Origin: Labedella gwakjiensis
Lineage (GTDB): Bacteria > Actinomycetota > Actinomycetes > Actinomycetales > Microbacteriaceae
Length of the DNA: 64,000 nucleotides
Assembly: GCF_003014675.1 (NCBI RefSeq)
Contig: NZ_PYAU01000001.1
Span: forward strand, 1,054,001 to 1,118,000
Direction: 5' to 3'
Positions 25,339 to 33,877 of the stretch are shown one piece after another. The notes below the pieces were generated by a model that was not told the origin of the DNA, searched no databases, and saw only the letters and a program-made list of their open reading frames with translations. How positions within the stretch are numbered: position 1 is the stretch's first letter; every line of letters begins with the position of its first letter. A program made the translations under genes and the position numbers.

Positions 25339-25393
25339 GGTGACGCGATCCGACGCTCGACCTCTCGGGTGAGCGTCGGATTCCGACACCTCA
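25336..25393. repeat. 58-bp palindromic intergenic element, copy A
   Basis: Begins at the sortase TGA. Outer arms TGAGGTG (25336-25342)/CACCTCA (25387-25393), inner arms ATCCGACGCTC (25348-25358)/GAGCGTCGGAT (25371-25381). A second copy with the same ends and the same 58-bp length begins at the TetR stop at 30583. It probably works as a terminator and may be a dispersed repeat. Confidence 0.7.
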
Positions 25394-25449
25394 CGGGAGG
25401 CGTGCGCAAGGCTCCTCTCGAATCCGACGACCTCTGCCAGGCTCGACGC

Positions 25450-26190
25450 ATGGACGACGCTCCAGCGGTCGAGGCGATCACGTCCACCGCGCCCCCGCTC
25501 CCCGGCCGACGCATCCTCTCGCAACGGTGGAGCGACGCGACGTTCGTGCACTGGCGCGTGGATCCGGCCGAGGTCGCCCCGCACCTCCCGCGAGGGACGC
25601 GACCGGACGTCTTCGACGGCAGCGCCTGGGTCGGGATCATCGCCTTCCAGATGGCGCGGACGCAGATCCTCGGCGGCCCGTCGATCCCCTGGCTCGGCAC
25701 CTTCCCCGAGATCAACGTGCGCCACTATTCGGTGGACGACGCCGGGCGGCGCGGCGTCGTCTTCGGCTCCCTCGAGGCGTCGCACCTCCTGCCGGTCCTC
25801 GCCGCGCGGACCGCCTTCGGTCTCAACTATCAGTGGGCGCGCATGTCGCTCGGCCGCCGCGGCGACCTCGTCGCCTACCGTTCCCGGCGCTTCGGCCCCG
25901 GTCTCCCGCGGACGCATCTCGTCGCGCGCGTGCTCGACGCCCCCGTGCAGGACGACCCGCTCGCCGACTTCCTCACCGCACGCTGGGCCTTCCACGAGCG
26001 GCACCTCGGCCGCACCTGGTACAGCCGCAACTCGCACGAGGCCTGGCCGCTACGGCGGGCGGAACTCGTCCACCTCCGGGACGATCTGCTGGCCGTCGCG
26101 GGCTTCCCGCACCTCGCCGCCCGAGCCCCGGACTCCGTCCTCTACTCCCCGGGCGTCGACACCGTCTTCTCCGCACCCCGCCGCCTCTGA
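25450..26190 (+). CDS. DUF2071 (YqjF-like) protein
   Basis: A 246-aa protein of the DUF2071 family: RWSDATFVHWRVDPAEVAPHLPRGTRPDVFDGSAWVGIIAFQM is the typical N-terminal half, and EINVRHYSVDDAGRRGVVFGSLEA the middle. No catalytic role is established for the family. CAGGCT (25438-25443) is 6 nt before the ATG, suggesting a leaderless start; no Shine-Dalgarno is seen. Confidence 0.85.
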   Translation: MDDAPAVEAITSTAPPLPGRRILSQRWSDATFVHWRVDPAEVAPHLPRGTRPDVFDGSAWVGIIAFQMARTQILGGPSIPWLGTFPEINVRHYSVDDAGRRGVVFGSLEASHLLPVLAARTAFGLNYQWARMSLGRRGDLVAYRSRRFGPGLPRTHLVARVLDAPVQDDPLADFLTARWAFHERHLGRTWYSRNSHEAWPLRRAELVHLRDDLLAVAGFPHLAARAPDSVLYSPGVDTVFSAPRRL

Positions 26191-26243
26191 TCCCCGGCGG
26201 AGCCGCGGGCCGGGGCTGCGGCAGGAGCGACTACCGTCGTATC

Positions 26244-28769
26244 GTGACCTCTCTCCTGGAACGCATGCCGACGGACGACGATCCGGACGCCGCATACACC
26301 GCGTTCGCGGAGTGGGCGGAGGAGCGCGGCACCACGCTCTACCCGGCGCAGGAGGAGGCGGTCCTCGAGATCGTCACCGGCTCGAACCTCGTCCTCTCCA
26401 CCCCCACGGGAAGCGGCAAGTCGCTCGTCGCGATCGCCGCCCACGCCGTCGCGACGGCCCACGGCGAGCGCAGCTACTACACCGCCCCCATCAAGGCGCT
26501 CGTGAGCGAGAAGTTCTTCCAGCTCGTCGACGTGTTCGGCGCCGAGAACGTGGGCATGGTCACGGGCGACACGTCCGTGAACGCGGACGCCCCCATCATC
26601 TGCTGCACCGCGGAGATCCTCGCGAACCTGGCCCTCCGCGAGGGCGAGCAGGCGCTCGTCGACCTCGTGATCATGGACGAGTTCCACTACTACGCCGACG
26701 CCGACCGCGGCTGGGCGTGGCAGGTGCCGCTCCTCACACTTCCGCGCGCCCGCTTCGTGCTCATGTCGGCGACCCTCGGCGACGTGACCGACATCGCGGA
26801 GGACCTCGAGCGCCGCACCGGCCGGCCCGTCGCGCAGGTCACGGGCGTCGACCGCCCCGTCCCGCTCCACCACAAGTACGAGCGCATGCCCGTGCACGAG
26901 ACGGTCGAGGAGCTGCTCCACACCGACAAGGCGCCCGTCTACATCGTGCACTTCTCGCAGGCCGCGGCGATGGAGCGGGCGCAGGCGCTCATGAGCATCA
27001 AGGTGATCTCCCGCGAGGCGCGCGACGAGATCGCCGACGCGATCGGCGGCTTCCGCTTCACGACCACGTTCGGCTCGTCGCTCAGCCGCCTCGTGCGTTC
27101 GGGGATCGGCGTGCACCACGCGGGCATGCTGCCCAAGTACCGCCGCCTCGTCGAACAGCTCGCGGGCCGCGGTCTGCTGCGCGTGATCTGCGGAACGGAC
27201 ACGCTCGGCGTGGGCATCAACGTGCCGATCCGCACCGTGCTCCTCACGGGTCTCACGAAGTTCGACGGCACCAGGATGCGGCAGCTGACCGCGCGCGAGT
27301 TCCATCAGCTCGCGGGCCGCGCGGGTCGCGCCGGGTACGACACCGCCGGCTACGTGGTGGTGCAGGCGCCCGAGCACGAGATCGAGAACGCGAAGCAGAT
27401 CGAGAAGGCGGGCGACGACCCGAAGAAGAAGCGGAAGATCATCCGCAAGAAGGCGCCGGAGGGCTTCGTCTCGTGGGGCGAGCCGAGCATCGAGAAGCTC
27501 CTCGCGGCCGAGCCCGAAGCCCTCACGAGCCGCATGCAGATCACGGCATCGATGCTCATGAGCATCATCTCGCGCGGCTCCGACGCTCTCGACGACGTGC
27601 GCGAGCTGATCTTCGGAAGCCACGAGCCGAAGGCCCGGAAGTACGCCCTCGCCCGACGCGCGATCGAGATCTTCCGCACCCTGGTGACCGCCGAGGTCGT
27701 GGAGGTGGTGCGCGGCGAGACCGCGGAGGACGGCACTCCCCTGCGTCCGATCATCCGTCTGACCGCGCCGCTGCAGCACGACTTCGCCCTCAATCAGCCG
27801 CTCTCGCCGTTCGCCCTCGCCGCCCTCGACCTGCTCGACACGTCGTCGCCCGAGTACGCGCTCGACGTCGTGAGCGTCATCGAGGCCACGCTCGACAACC
27901 CGCGCCCCGTGCTCTCGCAGCAGGAGTTCAAGGCCCGCGGTGAGGCGATCGGCGCGATGAAGGCCGAGGGCATCGAGTACGAGGAGCGCATGGAGCTGCT
28001 CGAAGAGGTGTCGTACCCGAAGCCGCTCGAGGAGCTCCTCAACGGCGCCTTCGAGACCTTCGCGCAGAGCCAGCCGTGGGTGCGCGACTACGAGCTGAAG
28101 CCGAAGTCCGTCGTGCGCGACATGGCCGAACGGGCCATGACGTTCGGCGAGTTCACGTCGCTGTACCAGTTGGGCCGCAGCGAGGGCCTCGTGCTCCGCT
28201 ACCTCGGCGACGCCTACCGCGCGCTCCGCCATTCGGTACCGGAGGAGCTCAAGAGCGAGGAGCTGCTCGACATCGTCGAATGGCTCGGTGAGCTCGTCCG
28301 CCAGGTGGACTCGAGCCTGCTCGACGAGTGGGAGCAGCTCATCAACCCGTCGATCGACCCCACGGCTCCCGTCGCGCCGCCGCCCCCGCCGAGCGTGCTG
28401 CGCAACCGGCGCGCGTTCACGGTGCTCGTGCGCAACGAGCTGTGGCGACGCGTGCAGCTCGCCGCGCTCGAGGACGACGCGGGCCTCGCCGAACTCGACG
28501 GCGCCGACGGCTTCGGACTCGACGAGTGGGGCGACGCGCTCGACGGGTACTACGCGCAGCACGAGTCGATCGGCACGGGCCCGGACGCCCGCAGCGCGCG
28601 CATGCTCGACATCGAGGAGAAGCCGTCTGAGGGCGTGTGGCACGTGCAGCAGATCCTCGACGATCCGGACGGAGACCACGACTGGCGCATCTTCGCCGAC
28701 GTCGACCTCGCCGCTTCGGAGGAGCAGGGGATCGCGGTGATCCGCGTCACGCGCGTCGCCGCCCTCTGA
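26244..28769 (+). CDS. Ski2-like DEAD/DEAH helicase with DUF3516 domain
   Basis: An 841-aa superfamily 2 helicase. Motif I TPTGSGKS (Lys59), Ia TAPIKALVSEKF, II DEFH (145-148), III SATLGD, then in domain 2 GVHHAGMLPKYRR, GTDTLGVGINVP and QLAGRAGRAGYDT. The second half carries the DUF3516 region typical of actinobacterial proteins. The family is thought to act in RNA processing or decay. The GTG at 26244 is chosen because TACCGT (26232-26237) ends 6 nt upstream, fitting a leaderless mRNA; ATG at 26265 is an alternative. It converges on the DUF418 gene with a 6-bp gap. Confidence 0.93.
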   Translation: MTSLLERMPTDDDPDAAYTAFAEWAEERGTTLYPAQEEAVLEIVTGSNLVLSTPTGSGKSLVAIAAHAVATAHGERSYYTAPIKALVSEKFFQLVDVFGAENVGMVTGDTSVNADAPIICCTAEILANLALREGEQALVDLVIMDEFHYYADADRGWAWQVPLLTLPRARFVLMSATLGDVTDIAEDLERRTGRPVAQVTGVDRPVPLHHKYERMPVHETVEELLHTDKAPVYIVHFSQAAAMERAQALMSIKVISREARDEIADAIGGFRFTTTFGSSLSRLVRSGIGVHHAGMLPKYRRLVEQLAGRGLLRVICGTDTLGVGINVPIRTVLLTGLTKFDGTRMRQLTAREFHQLAGRAGRAGYDTAGYVVVQAPEHEIENAKQIEKAGDDPKKKRKIIRKKAPEGFVSWGEPSIEKLLAAEPEALTSRMQITASMLMSIISRGSDALDDVRELIFGSHEPKARKYALARRAIEIFRTLVTAEVVEVVRGETAEDGTPLRPIIRLTAPLQHDFALNQPLSPFALAALDLLDTSSPEYALDVVSVIEATLDNPRPVLSQQEFKARGEAIGAMKAEGIEYEERMELLEEVSYPKPLEELLNGAFETFAQSQPWVRDYELKPKSVVRDMAERAMTFGEFTSLYQLGRSEGLVLRYLGDAYRALRHSVPEELKSEELLDIVEWLGELVRQVDSSLLDEWEQLINPSIDPTAPVAPPPPPSVLRNRRAFTVLVRNELWRRVQLAALEDDAGLAELDGADGFGLDEWGDALDGYYAQHESIGTGPDARSARMLDIEEKPSEGVWHVQQILDDPDGDHDWRIFADVDLAASEEQGIAVIRVTRVAAL

Positions 28770-28775
28770 CCTCCG

Positions 28776-29945
28776 CTAGGCGCGCGTGCCGAGCTGCGCC
28801 GCGCGTTTCCAGAGCCACTCGACGGGGCCGAGCTCGAAGCGACGCAACCAGAGGTGCGCGAGCACCACGATGGCGGCGGTCAGCACGATGAAGGCCGCAA
28901 TCGTGACGGGAACGCGTGCACCCGCCGCGCTCTCCGCGAGGCCGAGACCCCAGCCGTAGAAGAGCGCTCCGGCCAGCAGGTTCTGGAGCATGTACGCGCT
29001 CAGGGCGACGCGGCCCACCTCACGCGCTCGGCGGGCGATCCACCCGTCGGTGCCGAGACGGAGACTGAGCTCCGCGAGGAGGGTGAGGAGCCCCAGTGCG
29101 ACGATGGGGGCCAGGAGGTAGCGCTCCGCGAAGAGCCCGGCGGTGCCACCGGCGACCCCGAGAACGACGTCCACGGGGAGCGCGATCGCGCCCGCGACGA
29201 GCAGCCGCCGGCGGACGCGCGCGCCCTCCGGTGCGAACACGCCCACCCCCAAGAGGCGCGCACCGAGGAGGAAGAGCGCGAGCGAGAGGAACCCGATGAG
29301 CACCGCCTCGGCGCGGAAGACGACGAGGTTGTCGAGGCGGAAGAGCACGAGGTCGAGGAACGTCCCGTCCGCGTAGGGGTTCCGGCCGTTCGGGAGCGCG
29401 GCGTCGCCGTTCGCCCCGGTCAGGACGATCGCCGCGACGATGACGGTGATGACGAGGACATGCAGCGCTCCGAACACGGCGATCATCCTTCGCTGGGCGC
29501 GCGGGCTCGTGAGCAGCAGGTACGCGACGACGGCCCCCGTCACCGCGTAGCCCATGAGCACGTCGAACTCCGCGATGAGGACGTAGTTGATCGCGCCGTC
29601 GAGGAACAGGAGCGTCGCACGCCAGAGGTAGCGGCCGGGCCAGCGCGCCCCGCGGCGCACCGCGGCACCGTGCTGGATGGCGACCCCCATCCCGAAGACG
29701 AGGGAGAGCAACGCGAGGAACTTGCCCTGCGTCAGCGTCATGAACACGAGCTGCGTCACCGCCGCCGCGTCCGGCGTCTCGGGTGTGACCGGCGCCGAGA
29801 GCATCCCGAGCAGTCCCCATGGGTGCGAGAACACCCAGATGTTCGTCCCGAGGGTACCGATGATGGCGACGCCGCGGACGACGTCGATGGCTGCGATGCG
29901 CGCCGTGCGATGGGAAGCGGCCGGCAATACGTTCGTATTGGTCAC
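28776..29945 (-). CDS. DUF418 family membrane protein
   Basis: A 389-aa polytopic protein of the DUF418 family: RIAAIDVVRGVAIIGTLGTN is the family start, and the DUF418 signature runs through the C-terminal third (REVGRVALSAYMLQNLL). About ten hydrophobic helices. The function is unknown; the family is related to acyltransferase-3-like membrane enzymes. On the minus strand TACGGT (29957-29952) precedes the GTG by 6 nt, so the mRNA is probably leaderless. A palindrome at 29925-29940 lies just inside the start. A TetR gene is divergent. Confidence 0.87.
   Translation of the reverse strand: MTNTNVLPAASHRTARIAAIDVVRGVAIIGTLGTNIWVFSHPWGLLGMLSAPVTPETPDAAAVTQLVFMTLTQGKFLALLSLVFGMGVAIQHGAAVRRGARWPGRYLWRATLLFLDGAINYVLIAEFDVLMGYAVTGAVVAYLLLTSPRAQRRMIAVFGALHVLVITVIVAAIVLTGANGDAALPNGRNPYADGTFLDLVLFRLDNLVVFRAEAVLIGFLSLALFLLGARLLGVGVFAPEGARVRRRLLVAGAIALPVDVVLGVAGGTAGLFAERYLLAPIVALGLLTLLAELSLRLGTDGWIARRAREVGRVALSAYMLQNLLAGALFYGWGLGLAESAAGARVPVTIAAFIVLTAAIVVLAHLWLRRFELGPVEWLWKRAAQLGTRA
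29925..29940. promoter_or_regulatory. probable TetR operator at the DUF418 start
   Basis: CAATACG-TT-CGTATTG is a perfect palindrome with 7-bp arms, 5-20 nt after the first base of the predicted transcription and translation start of the DUF418 gene. The divergent TetR-family gene is the likely ligand. Confidence 0.65.
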
Positions 29946-29991
29946 GATCTCACCGTAGCCTACGAGGGACGACGAAATCGAGAGGACGACG

Positions 29992-30585
29992 GTGGCCGGT
30001 CGACGCGGGAGCAGGGAGATCATCCTCGACGCCGTCGTCACGGTGCTCGCGACTCGGGGCAGCGATGCCCTCAGCATCCGCAACGTCGCCGCTCAGGCCG
30101 GGGTCTCGGTGGGCTCCGTCCAGCACAACTTCCCCACGCGGGACGACCTCATCGTCGGAGCCATGACGGCCGTGAACGACCGGTTCCGCGCACGCGTCCG
30201 CGCCCTGCTGGAGCAGGAGCAGACGGCCGAGGCGCGATTGCGGGTGTTCTGCTCGGAGATCTCCTGCGTCACGGACGAGGGGACGGAGGAGGCGATCGTC
30301 TGGACCGCCTTCGCCGCAAGGGCCACGACCGACGCCGGCATCCGCGCGCTCCACGCGACCGACTGGGCCCGCACAGAGGACGTGCTCCTGCGCCTCCTCA
30401 CCGACGCGTTCCCTGAGTCGTCGGTCACGGCCGACGACGCCGCGCTCGTGCTCGCGGTCACCGACGGGATCGCGGTGGCCCGGGCCGCCGAACGGTCTGA
30501 CCGCATGGCGACGGAGCGCGCTCTGCGTCTCATCGACGCCGTCCTCGCCGACATCGCCGTCCGCTCCGGACCCCGCCTCCCCTGA
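29992..30585 (+). CDS. TetR family regulator (controls DUF418 gene)
   Basis: A 197-aa TetR protein with the N-terminal helix-turn-helix ALSIRNVAAQAGVSVGSVQHNFPTRDDLI (about residues 25-53) and a helical ligand domain. GTG start with AGAGGA upstream. It faces away from the DUF418 gene, whose start carries a palindrome. The ligand is unknown. Its TGA forms the first bases of repeat element B. Confidence 0.88.
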   Translation: MAGRRGSREIILDAVVTVLATRGSDALSIRNVAAQAGVSVGSVQHNFPTRDDLIVGAMTAVNDRFRARVRALLEQEQTAEARLRVFCSEISCVTDEGTEEAIVWTAFAARATTDAGIRALHATDWARTEDVLLRLLTDAFPESSVTADDAALVLAVTDGIAVARAAERSDRMATERALRLIDAVLADIAVRSGPRLP

Positions 30586-30640
30586 GGTGTCGCGATCCGT
30601 CGCCGCCGCGCGACTCCGGGCGACACGGTGCGACACCTCA
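30583..30640. repeat. 58-bp palindromic intergenic element, copy B
   Basis: Begins at the TetR TGA. Arms TGAGGTGTCGC (30583-30593)/GCGACACCTCA (30630-30640) and GTCGCC (30599-30604)/GGCGAC (30619-30624). Same ends, length and placement as copy A at 25336-25393; the middle differs. Confidence 0.7.
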
Positions 30641-30684
30641 CGAGCGGTAGGGTCGGAATTCCGTGAGGTGAGAGGACCCCATCG

Positions 30685-31656
30685 ATGGCGCGATTCGATC
30701 TGCCCGAGTCCGAGCTGAGGACGTTCAGCCCCGACGTCCGCGTCGAGGACGACTTCGACGAGTTCTGGACGCGCACCCTCGCGGAGTCGCGCGCCATGCG
30801 CGGCGACGGCCCCACGATCACGAAGATCGAGTCGGCCCTCCGCGGCGTCGACATCTACGACCTCACCTTCCCCGGTTTCGCCGGCGACCCCATCAGCGGC
30901 TGGTACATCCGTCCAGCCGGAGAGACGGCTGACCTCCCCGTCATCGTCGAGTACGTGGGCTATGGCGGCGGACGCGGCCTGCCCCACGAGCGCCTCGCGT
31001 GGCCCACCGCCGGGTACGCGTACGTCGTCATGGACACCCGCGGACAGGGCGCCACGTGGGGCGGCGGCGGTGTCACGGCCGACCCGCACGGCGCCGGACC
31101 GAGCTTCCCCGGCGTCATGACGCGCGGCATCGAGGCGCCGGAGACGTACTACTACCGCCGTCTCATCACGGACGCTGTGCTGTGCGTCGACGCGGTCCGC
31201 GAGCTTCCCGGAATCGACACGTCACGCATCGCGATCACCGGCATCAGCCAGGGCGGCGGCATCACCCTCGCCGTCTCGGGCCTTCGCGACGACCTCGCGG
31301 CCGCGATGATCGACGTGCCCTTCCTCTGCCACTTCGAGCGCGCCGTCGGCATGTCCGACCGCGACCCGTACGGGGAGGTCAACGCCTACCTCCGCATCCA
31401 CCGCGGACAGCGTGAGACGGTGTTCCGCACGCTGAGCTACGTGGACGGCGTCAACTTCGCGAGCCGCGCGACGGCCCCGGCCCTGTTCTCCACGGGCCTG
31501 CAGGACGCCACGTGCCCGCCGTCCACGGTGTTCGCGGCCTTCAACCGCTACGGCGGCTCGAAGGACATCGACGTGTACGAGTTCAACGACCACGAGGGCG
31601 GCGCGGAGTCCCGCTGGCCCGACCTCGCCGCCTACGCGGCCCGCACCCTGGCCTGA
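30685..31656 (+). CDS. acetylxylan esterase / cephalosporin-C deacetylase family, CE7
   Basis: A 323-aa alpha/beta hydrolase of family CE7. RGQGATWGG and the nucleophile elbow GISQGGG (Ser188) are diagnostic, with a likely Asp in LQDATCPPSTVF and His in NDHEGG. CE7 enzymes deacetylate short acetylated xylo-oligosaccharides or cephalosporin C inside the cell; no signal peptide is present here. AGAGGA precedes the ATG. It stands alone rather than in a xylan operon. Confidence 0.92.
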   Translation: MARFDLPESELRTFSPDVRVEDDFDEFWTRTLAESRAMRGDGPTITKIESALRGVDIYDLTFPGFAGDPISGWYIRPAGETADLPVIVEYVGYGGGRGLPHERLAWPTAGYAYVVMDTRGQGATWGGGGVTADPHGAGPSFPGVMTRGIEAPETYYYRRLITDAVLCVDAVRELPGIDTSRIAITGISQGGGITLAVSGLRDDLAAAMIDVPFLCHFERAVGMSDRDPYGEVNAYLRIHRGQRETVFRTLSYVDGVNFASRATAPALFSTGLQDATCPPSTVFAAFNRYGGSKDIDVYEFNDHEGGAESRWPDLAAYAARTLA

Positions 31657-31843
31657 CCCCGCCGCCCCTCCCCACCCCGCGCTCTCCCCCCACCCCACGC
31701 TCCCCACCCCGCGAGGTAGTGCGTCTGCGCCGGGTGGGGTGGAACGAGACGAGACGGGGCGAACGGGATACCGGACGCGGGGACGGGGTGCAAGCCCGTG
31801 GATTCCCCAGGCGTTACGCGGAGACGCGGCCTACGCTTATGCC

Positions 31844-32620
31844 ATGCCCCGTCGCCCGTCCGAGCCCATCTACTCCACCGCCGTCGCACTCGGCCGCGCC
31901 CTCTTCGGCGCCTGGCGTCTGAAGCGTCGCGCCACCGGTCTCGAGCACATCCCGCGCGAGGGCGGAGCCGTGTTCGCGATGACCCACTTCGGGTACCTGG
32001 AGTTCGCGCTCGTCGAGTGGCAGACCTGGCTGCACACGCGCCGCCGGGTGCGCTTCATGGCCACGAAGCGGGCGTTCGACAAGCCCGTCGTGGGTTGGCT
32101 TCTGCGCGGGATGAAGCACATCGAGGTGGACATGTCCGCCGGGGCCTCCGCCTACGCTGCGGCCGTCGCGGCGCTGCGTCGCGGCGAGATCATCGGCGTC
32201 TTCCCGGAGGCCGGCGTGAGCGCGTCGTTCACGGTACGTGACCTCAAGTCGGGTGCGGTGCGCCTCGCGGCGGAGGCGGGCGTCCCGGTGATCCCCGTCG
32301 CCGTCTGGGGCGGGCAGCGATTGCTCACCAAGAACCGCAAGATCCGGCTGCGGGACCGCATCGGCGTGGAGGTCGACTACGCGTTCGACACCCCGATCCC
32401 GGTCTCGCCGGACGACTCGGTGGCGGAGAAGACGGCAGAGCTCAAGGCGCGACTCCAGGCGCTCACGGACGAACTGCAGGCCGACTACGGCCAGGACGGT
32501 ACGGGTCAGTGGTGGCAGCCGCGCCACCTCGGTGGTACCGCGCCGACCCCAGAGGAAGCTGCGGCCGCCGACGCGGAACGCGACCGTCGCCGCGCCGCGA
32601 AGGCGGCAGCCGCCCGCTGA
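31844..32620 (+). CDS. PlsC-like 1-acylglycerol-3-phosphate acyltransferase with altered motifs
   Basis: A 258-aa protein with the PlsC/LPLAT fold: GAVFAMTHFGYLEF near residues 42-55, FMATKRAFDKPVVGW, and FPEAGVSASF. The usual NHxxxxD is replaced by THFGYLE (His48, Glu53), and FPEGT reads FPEAG. These changes may mark a distinct actinobacterial subfamily. No obvious transmembrane helix; the C-terminal 30 residues are an Ala/Glu/Arg tail. TACGCT (31832-31837) is 6 nt before the ATG, so the mRNA is likely leaderless. Confidence 0.82.
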   Translation: MPRRPSEPIYSTAVALGRALFGAWRLKRRATGLEHIPREGGAVFAMTHFGYLEFALVEWQTWLHTRRRVRFMATKRAFDKPVVGWLLRGMKHIEVDMSAGASAYAAAVAALRRGEIIGVFPEAGVSASFTVRDLKSGAVRLAAEAGVPVIPVAVWGGQRLLTKNRKIRLRDRIGVEVDYAFDTPIPVSPDDSVAEKTAELKARLQALTDELQADYGQDGTGQWWQPRHLGGTAPTPEEAAAADAERDRRRAAKAAAAR

Positions 32621-32652
32621 TCCGTCTCAGGCCACTGATCCGCCTCAGGCCA
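32617..32652. repeat. 18-bp tandem repeat across two convergent stop codons
   Basis: Two adjacent copies of CTGATCCGYCTCAGGCCA (32617-32634, 32635-32652) differ at one base. The first contains the acyltransferase TGA, the second the GH13 stop (minus strand). Each unit holds a CTGA/TCAG dyad, so the pair could act as a two-way terminator. Confidence 0.6.
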
Positions 32653-33868
32653 GGACGGCCCAGGCGTGCGGCGGAACGGCGCGTCCGTCGAGCGAGCCGG
32701 CCACGAGCTGCGAGGCGGATGCGCCGTCGACCGCGTCGAGGTGGAGCGGCTCGTCCGAGATGTTGAGGGCCACGGTGAGGCGCTCGTCCCCTGCAGAAAC
32801 CTCCAGCACGAGCGTCGTGTTCGTGAGCGCGAGGGTACGACTCCGGGCCCGGTGCAGCCACGCATGTCGGCGCCGCACGCCGATGAGTTGCTGGTGCAGC
32901 GCGAGGACATCCTCGCCGCCTCGCAGCTCCGAAGGATCCGACGGGAACTCGGGACGGATCGCGTCGTCGCCGCCGACCCGCTCCTCCTTCACGGCCTCGA
33001 AGCCGCGCTCGTCCCCCGCGTAGACGGACGGCGTCCCGCCGAGGAGGAACAGCAGCACGAGCGCGTGCGCGCGATGCCGTTCGTCGGGGATGCGCGTCGC
33101 GAGCCGCGACACGTCGTGATTGCCGGCGAACGTGTACGGCACGAACGTGTCGAGGAACTCGTTGTGGCGGGTGAGCGTCCAGTCGAGCTCGAAGAAGTTG
33201 GCGTCCGCGATGGAGTGCCAGCTCGCCTGCCACAGCTCGTACTGCGTCACCGCGTCGATGCCGGACTCGGACACGATCGCGGCGTAGTCGCCGTGCAGCA
33301 CCTCACCCACGATGTACGCGTCGGGGTGCGCCTCACGGACCCGCGGCAGCACACTCGCCCAGAACGCCGGCGGCACCGCGTAGGCGGCGTCGAGGCGCCA
33401 GCCGTCCGCGCCGCGATCGAGCCAGTGGATCATGACGCGCGCCACGAGGTCGGCGACCGCCGGGTCGTCGTGGTCGAGCTCCACGAGAGCGTCGTGCCCC
33501 TCGAATACCCCGTCCGCCCGCACGAGCGAGGGGTCCTCGAACTCCCGCCCCACGTGGTTGAAGACGCCGTCGAGGATCACCCGGACGCCCTTCGCGTGCG
33601 CCGCGTCGAACAGCGACACGAGGTCGCCTTCGTCGCCCAGCCGCTCGTCGACGCGGAAGTAGTCGATCGTGTCGTAGCCGTGCGTCGACGACGCGAACAC
33701 CGGTCCGAGCGCGAGCCCGTTCGCCCCCGTCTCGACCACGTAGTCGAGCCACGATTCGATGCGCCGCAGCTCGTGCGTGGGCGTGCGATCAGCTCCCGTC
33801 GTGTCCGCTCCGACGAATCCCAGCGGATAGACGTGCCACCAGATGACGTGTTCGGTCCATGCGCTCAT
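32645..33868 (-). CDS. alpha-amylase family glycosidase, GH13
   Basis: A 407-aa cytoplasmic GH13 enzyme with the four conserved regions: DGVFNHVG, GWRLDAAYA (predicted nucleophile Asp), IVGEVL (predicted acid/base Glu) and FAGNHD. The C-terminal beta domain is short. The substrate cannot be named; a maltodextrin or sucrose-like compound is likely. On the minus strand TAGTGT (33880-33875) lies 6 nt before the ATG. It is a single gene, separated by 9 bp from the membrane protein gene upstream. Confidence 0.9.
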   Translation of the reverse strand: MSAWTEHVIWWHVYPLGFVGADTTGADRTPTHELRRIESWLDYVVETGANGLALGPVFASSTHGYDTIDYFRVDERLGDEGDLVSLFDAAHAKGVRVILDGVFNHVGREFEDPSLVRADGVFEGHDALVELDHDDPAVADLVARVMIHWLDRGADGWRLDAAYAVPPAFWASVLPRVREAHPDAYIVGEVLHGDYAAIVSESGIDAVTQYELWQASWHSIADANFFELDWTLTRHNEFLDTFVPYTFAGNHDVSRLATRIPDERHRAHALVLLFLLGGTPSVYAGDERGFEAVKEERVGGDDAIRPEFPSDPSELRGGEDVLALHQQLIGVRRRHAWLHRARSRTLALTNTTLVLEVSAGDERLTVALNISDEPLHLDAVDGASASQLVAGSLDGRAVPPHAWAVLA

Positions 33869-33877
33869 GTCCCGACA

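Noticed and set aside
25527-26243. N-terminal extension of the helicase overlapping the DUF2071 gene
   Set aside because: The added 239 residues are Arg/Pro-rich and out of frame with a recognisable DUF2071 gene; a leaderless GTG at 26244 explains the start.
26142-28679. 845-aa open frame on the minus strand opposite the helicase gene
   Set aside because: A composition shadow: the helicase on the plus strand has all superfamily 2 motifs, while the antisense translation is His/Arg/Glu-rich with no family pattern.
31657-31843. C-rich tract as a small gene
   Set aside because: The tract has homopolymer-like CCCC/CCACC runs and stops in most frames; it is better seen as a terminator-like, low-complexity spacer.
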